Part shown: positions 1 through 4,812 of the stretch, piece after piece | Layout: each line of letters starts with the position of its first letter | Numbering within the stretch: position 1 is the first letter of the stretch | Assembly: GCA_027365715.1 (NCBI GenBank) | Contig: DAHXLZ010000044.1 | Span: 1 to 5,054 of the forward strand | Reading direction: 5' to 3' | DNA from: Methanomassiliicoccales archaeon | GTDB taxonomy: Archaea > Thermoplasmatota > Thermoplasmata > Sysuiplasmatales > Sysuiplasmataceae | Length of the DNA: 5,054 nt | Notes under the pieces: model-generated | Database searches by the model: none | What the model was told of the DNA's origin: nothing | What the model saw: only the letters and a program-made list of their open reading frames with translations | Translations under genes and position numbers: made by a program

Positions 1-759
1 CTTGCAGGCTCCGGATCCGTGGTAGCTGTTGCCGAAGAAACAAAGCAGCCCAAACGGAACGTCCCAAGATCCCTTGTCCTTGTGATGCTTATCGATTTGT
101 CCGTCATCCTTGTGACATATGCCCTGACAGTTGGCTGGGGCGTCTCCAGGATGGCTTCATTTGCCACATCTCCCGATCCGGGCATTATCGTATACAGCCA
201 TTATCTGGGGCCTGTTATTGCGTTAATTTTTGTAGCAATAATTTACAACAGTTATTTTATGTTCGGACTCGCGATCAACAACTCACTGTCACGGACAATG
301 TACGGCATGGCCAGAGACGATGTTGTGTTTCCGAAGAGAATATTTGCGACGACCCATCCCAAGTACAAGTCGCCGCACAGGATTATAATGCTGATAACAG
401 GTTTCGGTTTTCTGTTTGCAATTGTGAACGGCCTGATTTTTGGACCGTTTGAAGGCGGTGTTTACCCGTTCATAATGATAGGACTGATGCTGATCCTCGT
501 CCACCTCATAGATAATTTCGCTTTGATCCGGTACGTCAGGAAGAAAGCAATCAAGCTGAATCCAATAACGCATGTCATCATTCCCCTGCTTGGTTCGGCA
601 CTTCTCATCCTAGCCATCTACTATTCCTTTGTTCCCTTTCCGGCATTTCCGTACAACGTCTATGCATATATTGCAGGCATCTGGATCGTCGCAGGTATAA
701 TCTATGCCCTGGTTAAAGGAAGGAAAGTGGGGGACATAGCCACCGTGAATGTAAACTGA
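1..759 (+). CDS. APC-family amino acid permease, C-terminal half (5' end outside window)
   Basis: The frame is open from the first base and ends at TGA 757-759, so this is the last ~252 residues of a longer gene. The GTG at 19 is internal and not a start. The opening residues contain the APC signature AEETKQPKRNVPR, which in this superfamily follows TM6. Six strongly hydrophobic segments follow (about residues 24-45, 72-93, 127-148, 154-175, 189-210 and 221-242), as expected for TM7-12 of a 12-span transporter. It should sit in the cytoplasmic membrane and import an amino acid or related amine by cation symport or exchange. The substrate cannot be read from this half. The protein ends in a short basic and polar tail and looks intact at its 3' end. 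It runs in the same direction as the sulfur operon but is separated from it by about 650 bp of remnants, so co-transcription is unlikely. The family is clear; the substrate is unknown. Confidence 0.9.
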   Translation, partial: LAGSGSVVAVAEETKQPKRNVPRSLVLVMLIDLSVILVTYALTVGWGVSRMASFATSPDPGIIVYSHYLGPVIALIFVAIIYNSYFMFGLAINNSLSRTMYGMARDDVVFPKRIFATTHPKYKSPHRIIMLITGFGFLFAIVNGLIFGPFEGGVYPFIMIGLMLILVHLIDNFALIRYVRKKAIKLNPITHVIIPLLGSALLILAIYYSFVPFPAFPYNVYAYIAGIWIVAGIIYALVKGRKVGDIATVNVN

Positions 760-761
760 GC

Positions 762-1025
762 GCACTGGCTGCGCTCCGGCTCCCGGCAAAACCGGCGGCA
801 TGCCTCCCTCTTCTGAAGACGGTTCATACACCGACAAAAGTCCTTGCGGGCGACAGGGATAACCCTTCATCGCTGCCCTTTGCAAAACTCGTTTCCAGAG
901 AAATTCCGGATGCCCGCATGGTCATTGTTCCGGGAGACCATCTGATAACCCCCCCGATCCGTGCAGCATTTCACGCGCCCGCAATTGAACCTTCTGCAGA
1001 GACTTCGGACACGCGCAAATGGTAG
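762..1025 (+). pseudogene. Alpha/beta hydrolase C-terminal remnant
   Basis: A frame that differs from the permease frame is open from the permease end to TAG 1023-1025. It has no plausible start codon. From about base 813 it reads as the last third of an alpha/beta hydrolase. A hydrophobic strand with a PTKVLAGDRDNP motif carries what should be the acid residue of the catalytic triad. It is followed by IPDARMVIVPGDHL, where the terminal GDH would supply the catalytic histidine. Family members usually have 250-300 residues; fewer than 90 remain, and the nucleophile elbow (GxSxG) is missing. The piece abuts the permease stop almost exactly, so the 5' two thirds were probably lost in a deletion or rearrangement. 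Motifs and missing parts are seen in the sequence; the family assignment is from recognition, without a search. Confidence 0.6.
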
Positions 1026-1126
1026 AGAGCATACACTGCCGTATCTGCAGAAATGCACATAGCATGAACCACTGAATCTGCCGGTGCTGCATTGACCTTC
1101 ATTGCACTGCCTGGCAGGTGGAAACA

Positions 1127-1382
1127 GTCGTTCACAGCCGTATGGTTTGAGGCCAGCCTCACTGCGTGGGGGGCGGTAATTCAAACATTATCCCGCACTC
1201 TTCATGCTGCTCTCGTTGCAGTAGCATGGAATCTGCTTACGCCAGAATTCATAAAGGGAACGGCAATCAAACACATCGGGAACATGCCTTGTCATGCCGG
1301 TGGATTGGTTGATCCTGGACTTGCATATCTTACAATATATCGTATCCTTTATATCGTACCTTATAATACCATATCTGCGTGA
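1127..1382 (+). repeat. Inverted repeat, left copy
   Basis: This segment matches the reverse complement of 4813-5054. The strongest block is 1262-1344 against 4919-4837, with 78 of 83 positions identical by my count. Flanking parts 1141-1170 and 1240-1261 are also clearly related, while about 1175-1240 has diverged with compensating small indels. The left copy carries 14 extra nucleotides after 1344 (through about 1358), after which both copies share the AATACCATATCTGCGTGA end (1365-1382). Similarity stops abruptly at 1382/1383. The true left limit is unknown because the right copy runs off the window. Confidence 0.85.
1348..1369 (+). promoter_or_regulatory. Candidate archaeal TATA elements for the sulfur operon
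   Basis: TTTATATC (1348-1355) and CTTATAATAC (1360-1369) are the only AT-rich TATA-like elements upstream of the dsrE-flavoprotein operon. Initiation about 25 nt downstream would fall near 1377-1392, a short leader ahead of the ATG at 1410. No comparable box lies close upstream of the dsrE ATG at 1610. Both elements sit inside the left repeat. TTTATATC lies in the 14-nt insertion that the right copy lacks. The assignment rests on consensus and spacing only. Confidence 0.35.
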
Positions 1383-1409
1383 TGCGGGATCTACGAAATC
1401 CATGAATCC

Positions 1410-1607
1410 ATGAAAACAGATGCATGTGTGGTTGCCGGAACGAAAAGCATGGAGCACGGATGCCCGTCATCATATCCGGCATGGATATCGCAGGTCAACT
1501 ATACCGTGATTTACCTGGAAAGGATGCTGGAAGAAATGGGAAGAAATGAATACAGGCCTGAGTCGTCTGGTCATAAGCTCACAGATAGAATTCAGAGAGG
1601 GGACTGA
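1410..1607 (+). CDS. Small protein of unknown function upstream of dsrE
   Basis: This frame encodes 65 residues from ATG 1410 to TGA 1605-1607. I do not recognise the product. Codon choice (AGA/AGG arginine, ATA isoleucine, mixed third positions) resembles the genes downstream. The protein has Cys6 and Cys18 near the N terminus, an aromatic central stretch (YPAWISQVNYTVIYLE), an amphipathic helix with ERMLEEMGRNE, and a charged tail. The stop is only 2 nt before the dsrE start, and the dsrE ribosome binding site lies inside its last codons, as expected for a co-translated operon member. The frame stays open upstream to TGA 1380-1382 at the edge of the inverted repeat. It could therefore be the tail of a larger gene cut at that edge, or a genuine small protein that happens to start at 1410. 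No ribosome binding site is evident before 1410, so translation might be leaderless or absent. Confidence 0.45.
   Translation: MKTDACVVAGTKSMEHGCPSSYPAWISQVNYTVIYLERMLEEMGRNEYRPESSGHKLTDRIQRGD
1597..1602 (+). promoter_or_regulatory. Ribosome binding site of the dsrE gene
   Basis: GAGGGG lies 7 nt before ATG 1610 and is complementary to the CCUCC-type end of archaeal 16S rRNA. It is the clearest Shine-Dalgarno in the window and fixes the dsrE start. It lies within the 3' end of the preceding 65-codon frame. Confidence 0.6.
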
Positions 1608-1609
1608 AA

Positions 1610-1933
1610 ATGAAATATGCTGTAATAATAAATTCAAAGGATTCAGAAACGATGTGGAACGCATTCCGGTTTGCAAGTGCCGCTCTTTCCAAGGGACACA
1701 TGGTTTCGGTCTTTCTGCTTGGACCGGCCGTAGAAATAGATTCTGTCGACAACAGCCGTTTCGAAGTCCATAAAGTGCTCAACAGATTCATAGAGCTCGG
1801 GGGGGAGGCACTCAGCTGCGGTACATGTCTCAGACTGCGTAGAGCGGACGCGAGTGAGGCGTGTCCCATGTCCACTATGGACACGCTTGTCTCCCTTACT
1901 GAAGATGCAGACAAAGTGGTGAATTTCGGTTGA
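1610..1933 (+). CDS. DsrE-family sulfurtransferase-like protein
   Basis: The product has 107 residues, a usual size for single-domain DsrE/DsrF/TusD-like proteins. It starts with a beta strand (KYAVIINSKD), a helix with the WNAFRFASAALSKGH pattern, and a second strand VSVFLLGPAVE. This is the alpha/beta layout of the family, in which the conserved helix places a binding pocket. The segment LGGEALSCGTCLRLR holds Cys70 and Cys73 in a CxxC, where family members carry the persulfide-accepting cysteine. Cys85 follows in ACPMSTMDTL, and the protein ends with the typical ADKVVNFG. DsrE-type proteins bind and relay sulfane sulfur in the cytoplasm during sulfur oxidation, tRNA thiolation or sulfur reduction. 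Here the partner is likely the flavoprotein encoded immediately downstream, whose TTG start overlaps this stop as TTGA (1930-1933). No signal peptide is seen. The family call is firm; the exact donor and acceptor are inferred. Confidence 0.85.
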   Translation: MKYAVIINSKDSETMWNAFRFASAALSKGHMVSVFLLGPAVEIDSVDNSRFEVHKVLNRFIELGGEALSCGTCLRLRRADASEACPMSTMDTLVSLTEDADKVVNFG

Positions 1934-3090
1934 AGACGACAACAGTTCTGGTTTTGGGTGCCGGAATCGGCGGCATCTCCGCTGCTACAGAGCTCGCAAA
2001 ACTGCTGGGCGAAAAACACTCCGTAACACTGATAGATCGCAAGCCCCGTTTTTACGAATGTGCCTACAACATAGGAATTGTGAGCGGTGAATTGAGTAAT
2101 CCGGCTGCGGGTGAAGGCGATTTTTCCGCGCTCAATTCAAGAGGAATTGAATTCATTAATGCGGAGGTCAGAAACATCGATGCTGCCGGCATGACTGTTC
2201 AGACGACAGAGGGTGATTTCAGCGCAGAGTTCATAGTAATCTCGATGGGAGCGGAGATGTCGCCGGCAATAATTCCTGGTCTGTCCGAGGGGGGTTACAA
2301 CGTCTATGAAAAGAATGGTGCGGTGGCATTCAGGCATGAGATCGAACGCATTGAGGAAGGGCGTGTAGCAGTCATTATCACACGTACGCCATTCAAGTGC
2401 CCGGCTGCGCCCTATGAGATCGCATTTCTTGTCGACTCCGCACTCCGGAAAAAGGGAATCAGGGACAGATGCACTGTTGACATATATACGCCGGAATGGC
2501 AGCCGATGCTTGCGGCAGGCAATGCGGTAGGGGATGCACTTGCAGGCATGATGAAGGAACGTGAAATCGGCTACAACACCGAGCACATGGTTCTGAAGGT
2601 GGACAATGAACACAGAAAAATACTGTTTGAGACTGATGATGCTGGCTACGATGTGATGGCCTATGTGCCGCCGCACATAGCCCCCGAGCCTGTCCGTAAA
2701 GCGGGTCTCGTCGATTCGACAGGATGGATTCCAGTAAATGCGGAAACGCTGGAAACGAAGAAACAGGGTCTGTTTGCGATAGGCGACATAGTGTCAATAA
2801 AACTTCACAACGGAGTGTTCCTTCCAATGGCCGGCGTATTTGCATTACAGGAGGGTATCGTTGTTGCTGCAAACATTGCATCAAGACTTGGGTTCGGAGG
2901 CGAGGAGAGATTCGCAGGAGGCGGCTACTGCTTCATCGAAACCGGGGAGGGAAAGGCGGCAATGGGTTCGGGCAATTTCTACGCGAGACCGGCCCCGGAA
3001 GTCAGCTTCGAAGCGCCATCCGAAGAACATAAGAGAACTAAAGACGAGTTTTCTGCTGCAATTCTTGATGCGTTCCGCTCAATACGCTGA
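1930..3090 (+). CDS. FAD-dependent sulfide:quinone oxidoreductase / flavocytochrome c sulfide dehydrogenase-like flavoprotein
   Basis: The 386-residue product opens with a Rossmann FAD site, VLVLGAGIGGISAATEL (residues 6-22), ending in an acidic Asp36 for the ribose. A second FAD motif, GLFAIGD, spans 280-286, followed by FLPMAGVFALQEG at 297-309. Cys157 lies in PFKCPAAPYE and Cys334 in GGYCFIETGEGKAAMG. These positions match the redox disulfide of flavocytochrome c sulfide dehydrogenase (161/337) and the catalytic pair of sulfide:quinone oxidoreductases. Cys44 in FYECAYN sits where the former binds FAD covalently (Cys42). The length is slightly below the usual 400-430. There is no signal peptide and no heme motif; the C-terminal helix (about 367-386) may be amphipathic. 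The predicted role is oxidation of sulfide or a persulfide, passing electrons to quinone or another acceptor, with DsrE handling the sulfur. The TTG start is chosen because it overlaps the dsrE stop by four bases and directly precedes the Rossmann strand. The fold is certain; substrate and electron acceptor are inferred. Confidence 0.85.
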   Translation: MKTTTVLVLGAGIGGISAATELAKLLGEKHSVTLIDRKPRFYECAYNIGIVSGELSNPAAGEGDFSALNSRGIEFINAEVRNIDAAGMTVQTTEGDFSAEFIVISMGAEMSPAIIPGLSEGGYNVYEKNGAVAFRHEIERIEEGRVAVIITRTPFKCPAAPYEIAFLVDSALRKKGIRDRCTVDIYTPEWQPMLAAGNAVGDALAGMMKEREIGYNTEHMVLKVDNEHRKILFETDDAGYDVMAYVPPHIAPEPVRKAGLVDSTGWIPVNAETLETKKQGLFAIGDIVSIKLHNGVFLPMAGVFALQEGIVVAANIASRLGFGGEERFAGGGYCFIETGEGKAAMGSGNFYARPAPEVSFEAPSEEHKRTKDEFSAAILDAFRSIR

Positions 3091-3379
3091 TTGCTGCCGG
3101 AAAGGTAAGAAAGAAAACTGATCGGTGGCATTAATCCGGAATTCGACCATGTCCATTCTCAGACTTACCATGTTTCTGAACAATGACGGCAGCATAATCG
3201 TCGTGGGCAGCACAACCGTTTGTTCCATATCACTGAAAGACGGCGCGTGTCATGCTGCATAAAAACGGAGAATGAATATGAAAAATAAGCGATTTTCAGG
3301 AGAAGCGATTCGCCCCAAAGTGCCGGTTTACCGGTAACGCAGTTCATTGAAAGTGTTGTGCCGGGAGTCGCCCTTACGG
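3091..3379. other. Intergenic region between convergent operons, no convincing gene
   Basis: I see no recognisable gene here. A 37-codon frame runs from ATG 3149 to TAA 3260-3262, and a 19-codon frame runs from ATG 3278 to TAA 3335-3337. The latter has GGAG at 3267-3270, correctly spaced from its ATG, but both are too short to support. A 12-bp inverted repeat (CCGGT, TT, ACCGG) lies at 3323-3334. No strong T-rich terminator follows the flavoprotein stop at 3090 on the plus strand. Read on the minus strand, T5 runs at 3285-3281 and 3265-3261 could end the vapBC transcript. Confidence 0.5.
3261..3285 (-). terminator. Weak candidate terminator of the vapBC transcript
   Basis: On the minus strand, two T5 runs (3285-3281 and 3265-3261) lie about 95-120 nt after the vapC stop. 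Archaeal intrinsic termination depends mainly on T-rich tracts, so these are the best candidates before the convergent sulfur operon. There is no stem-loop directly in front of them. Confidence 0.2.
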
Positions 3380-3802
3380 CTAACCCGGTGCTGACTTTCT
3401 CCCTTCACCGGTCAACATACCCGGTTCCGTCCGTTCAATATCCAGACCATCAAAGTGCCTGTCGAAGGAAACGATACAGTCCACCGCCAGCTTTTTTGCC
3501 ACAAAGTACTGCAAGGCATCGTCGAAATCAAGTTTTGTTTTCTGCTGAACAATAGCTGCTGCGATCTCATCGTCATTTCCAGTATCATAAACCACGAGCC
3601 CTGTGCTTGTCTCCAGGTTCCGCAGGAACATAGATACGAGTTCCGCTTTGCCAAGTATGGCCTCTATTGCATGTACGGAAAACCTCGTTACCACAGCCTC
3701 CGGAGCGCCTTCAGATATCCTGTCCAGGAGGTCCTTGCATTGAGGTGCTTTAGGCTGACTCAAGAACATCTCAAGGAATATATTCGAATCCAGGAGTATC
3801 AT
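3380..3802 (-). CDS. vapC: VapC-like PIN-domain ribonuclease toxin
   Basis: The product has 140 residues from ATG 3802-3800 to TAG 3382-3380. It begins with the PIN signature ILLDSNIFLE (Asp5), has Glu47 in HAIEAIL, Asp95 in LDFDDAL, and Asp114 with Asp118 in VSFDRHFD. These are the acidic residues that bind Mg2+ or Mn2+ in PIN nucleases, and all are present, so it is predicted to be active. VapC toxins cleave specific RNAs, usually tRNA or rRNA, when freed from the antitoxin; the target here is unknown. A GTG at 3817 would add five residues. I prefer the ATG because it forms an ATGA overlap with the vapB stop (minus strand 3802-3799), and PIN proteins usually begin just before the first catalytic Asp. 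The gene is convergent with the sulfur operon. It is part of a cytoplasmic two-gene module with the antitoxin directly upstream. Confidence 0.88.
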   Translation of the reverse strand: MILLDSNIFLEMFLSQPKAPQCKDLLDRISEGAPEAVVTRFSVHAIEAILGKAELVSMFLRNLETSTGLVVYDTGNDDEIAAAIVQQKTKLDFDDALQYFVAKKLAVDCIVSFDRHFDGLDIERTEPGMLTGEGRKSAPG

Positions 3803-4032
3803 TTTATCTTTTTCCACAGCGTGTGCTGGAGTTCGACGGAATCCTCCTTTAAGTGGTCCAGAACACCAATCATCTTACCCCAGTCCGGCTTCCCACCCCT
3901 GGTATACTGCCTCAGCAGATCCTCCATCGCCTTCTTCATCGAACCTTTCCTGTATCCGTAAGTCTCCATGGCCTTCTTCCTGAATTTCTTCACCAGCTGA
4001 CTGTCCAAATCGACCTTAAGAGTTTCGGTCAT
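3799..4032 (-). CDS. vapB: VapB-like ribbon-helix-helix antitoxin
   Basis: This 77-residue protein is encoded directly upstream of the PIN toxin and overlaps it by four bases. The N terminus TETLKVDLDSQLVKKFRKKA followed by a second helix (SMKKAMEDLLRQY, about residues 31-43) fits the ribbon-helix-helix fold: one DNA-contacting beta strand and two helices that dimerise. The C-terminal part (DWGKMIGVLDHL and KEDSVELQHTLW) would wrap around the toxin and block its active site, as VapB tails do. The predicted role is toxin neutralisation and autorepression of the operon, probably at the palindrome 2 nt upstream of the ATG. The start ATG 4032-4030 is the first in frame after the AT-rich promoter region. 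The pairing with a clear PIN gene makes the antitoxin call strong even though RHH sequences vary widely. Confidence 0.82.
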   Translation of the reverse strand: MTETLKVDLDSQLVKKFRKKAMETYGYRKGSMKKAMEDLLRQYTRGGKPDWGKMIGVLDHLKEDSVELQHTLWKKIK

Positions 4033-4034
4033 AA

Positions 4035-4046
4035 GTACTATAGTAC
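4035..4046. promoter_or_regulatory. Palindromic candidate operator of vapBC
   Basis: GTACTATAGTAC is a perfect 12-bp palindrome that ends 2 nt before the vapB ATG (4032-4030). It lies between the TATA-like element and the start codon. RHH antitoxins bind as dimers to short palindromes, so this is the obvious autorepression site. Symmetry and position are seen directly; binding is inferred. Confidence 0.55.
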
Positions 4047-4047
4047 A

Positions 4048-4060
4048 TTATTACTATTTG
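4048..4060 (-). promoter_or_regulatory. TATA-like promoter element of vapBC
   Basis: On the minus strand the sequence CAAATAGTAATAA (4060-4048) is the only AT-rich stretch upstream of vapB. Its centre is about 22-26 nt before the ATG, which would place initiation at or very near the start codon. That gives a leaderless mRNA, common in Thermoplasmata and Sulfolobales. No Shine-Dalgarno is visible before vapB, in agreement. Confidence 0.45.
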
Positions 4061-4173
4061 TGTCTGATTGTCACGCCTGGCATTCGAAACAAAGGTGAAA
4101 GAATCGCGAGCACATTCCCCAGTCTTAGAGCCTGAGAGGATGTCACATTCTGCGATGAATAAGGCAGAAGTGA

Positions 4174-4599
4174 CTGCCGACGGAAATTCATGTCGATGAG
4201 ATTTGCATCGGTCCAACAAAGTATGCAATTCTTGCAGCACACGTCCTGGAGGAGTCAGGACAGATCGTATCCGGACTCCAAATCCATCGACCGGGTAAAT
4301 TTACGGGCAAATTCCGGAGAGCAACAGCAACTTCCAGTAGTGCAGAATACACAGTCACTGCGTTTTCGGAGGCGCAGGATTCTATAGTTCATGGGCCAGG
4401 CATTGGATCAGTTCTTCAGATTTATTTTCTTTCCAATCATCTCAGCCTGGTTAGATTTTCTTGCAGGATTCCCGATACCCTAAAACAGAGGGAGTCAGCG
4501 GTTAAAGCATTCATTAACTTCAAGTTAGATTACGACCGTTACGATATAGTACAAAGAAACGGCACTGAAAAACAACAGAAGAAACAGATAGAGGTGTAA
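4174..4599 (+). pseudogene. Start-less open frame, possible DDE transposase remnant
   Basis: The frame is open for 141 codons between TGA 4171-4173 and TAA 4597-4599. It contains no ATG or TTG, and only one GTG, just before the stop, so it cannot be an intact gene. Its start, TEIHVDEICIGPTKYAILAA, resembles the first catalytic strand of IS6/IS240-like DDE transposases (a W/H-x-DE-x-x-I motif followed by a tyrosine strand). Its end, RESAVKAFINFKLDYDRYD, recalls their final region (eSA, helix, YNfvRPH). The middle is not recognisable. Upstream, other frames continue in a protein-like way, suggesting frameshifts. The last ~75 bp overlap the opposing membrane-protein frame, so one of the two is a shadow there. 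The open frame is certain. The transposase identity is my reading of short motifs and could be wrong. Confidence 0.35.
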
Positions 4600-4806
4600 G
4601 ACAAAGCTCGACCGCATGGCCGGTGCCAGAAAACTGAAAATCCTTCTTCCAACAAAGGCACCGACTGACGCAAACATAAGTGCCGGATAGGGAAAGGAGG
4701 AATATCCGAACTTCTGTACCGAGACCAGCGTGTCGAGCACTGCCGCAAGAAGCGTGACAAAGAACAGATTCCTGAACGCAAATTCAAAGGATTCCCGATT
4801 GCCGGT
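4525..4806 (-). pseudogene. C-terminal remnant of a membrane protein, TauE/SafE-like
   Basis: On the minus strand the frame is open from just after TGA 4809-4807 to TAA 4527-4525, about 93 codons. It has three hydrophobic segments: FFVTLLAAVLDTLVS; the Gly/Ala-rich YPALMFASVGAFVG, followed by basic RRIF; and the terminal LHLYLFLLLFFSAVSLYYIVTVVI. A helix, a G-x-x-x-G-like turn after a proline, and a last helix match the closing half of TauE/SafE exporters, which move sulfite, sulfoacetate or other sulfur anions. The only starts are internal (GTG 4740, ATG further in), so the N-terminal half is missing. The break lies within a few bases of the right-hand inverted repeat edge at 4813, pointing to truncation by that rearrangement. 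A former sulfur exporter would suit the neighbouring sulfur operon, but this is inference from a weak family match. The membrane nature is well supported; the family is tentative. Confidence 0.45.
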
Positions 4807-4812
4807 TCAGCC

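Larger units (their letters stand above)
1092..1382 (+). pseudogene. Decayed membrane-protein-like frame (left repeat copy)
   Basis: An open frame runs from just after TGA 1065-1067, with a TTG at 1092 as its only candidate start, to TGA 1380-1382. It encodes about 96 residues with a hydrophobic stretch around residues 16-48, then HIGNMPCHAGG and an aromatic, hydrophobic tail. The diverged copy on the minus strand at 4813-5054 conserves this reading frame in the best block: of five base differences over 83 bp, three are silent and one is Ile to Val. That supports former protein coding in this frame. Similarity between the two copies ends at this stop codon. I do not recognise the family with confidence. 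The order Ala/Gly-rich helix, TPE, then a P-x-H-x-G-G turn faintly recalls the C-terminal part of GntP-type permeases, which is speculation. The protein is short and lacks a ribosome binding site, so it is probably not functional. Confidence 0.35.

Noticed and set aside
971..1162. 63-codon minus-strand frame with a protein-like, Ala/Val-rich translation
   Set aside because: It overlaps the end of the hydrolase remnant and the left pseudogene, has no ribosome binding site or family match, and the composition can arise opposite those frames.
1188..1457. Minus-strand frame in the left repeat with a YCKIC zinc-knuckle-like motif
   Set aside because: Differences between repeat copies are mostly amino-acid changing in this frame and create a stop in the right copy, so the opposite strand is the better coding candidate.
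1579..2019. 146-codon minus-strand frame opposite dsrE
   Set aside because: It lies antisense to the well-supported dsrE and flavoprotein start, has low-complexity Ser/Thr/Leu composition and no recognisable motif.
2137..2884. Long minus-strand frames (2137-2676 and 2459-2884) inside the flavoprotein gene
   Set aside because: They are shadows of a gene with clear FAD motifs; the translations are rich in Cys, His and Arg with no domain pattern.
3278..3337. 19-codon frame with a well-spaced GGAG
   Set aside because: It is too short for codon statistics and encodes no recognisable peptide; the GGAG may be chance.
3361..3388. Stem-loop over the vapC stop codon (CCGGG/CCCGG with inner GCC/GGC)
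   Set aside because: Stem is interrupted and no T-run follows on the minus strand, so it does not qualify as a terminator.
3455..3961. 168-codon plus-strand frame across vapBC
   Set aside because: It is antisense to the toxin and antitoxin, whose catalytic residues and ATGA overlap are convincing; its own translation shows no family features.
1630..4794. Identical 15-bp string at 1630-1644 and 4780-4794, and a 12-bp one at 4465-4476 and 4788-4799
   Set aside because: Both 4780-4794 and 4788-4799 lie in the TauE-like remnant and 1630-1644 in dsrE, with no flanking similarity. Matches of this length can occur by chance in a 5-kb window.
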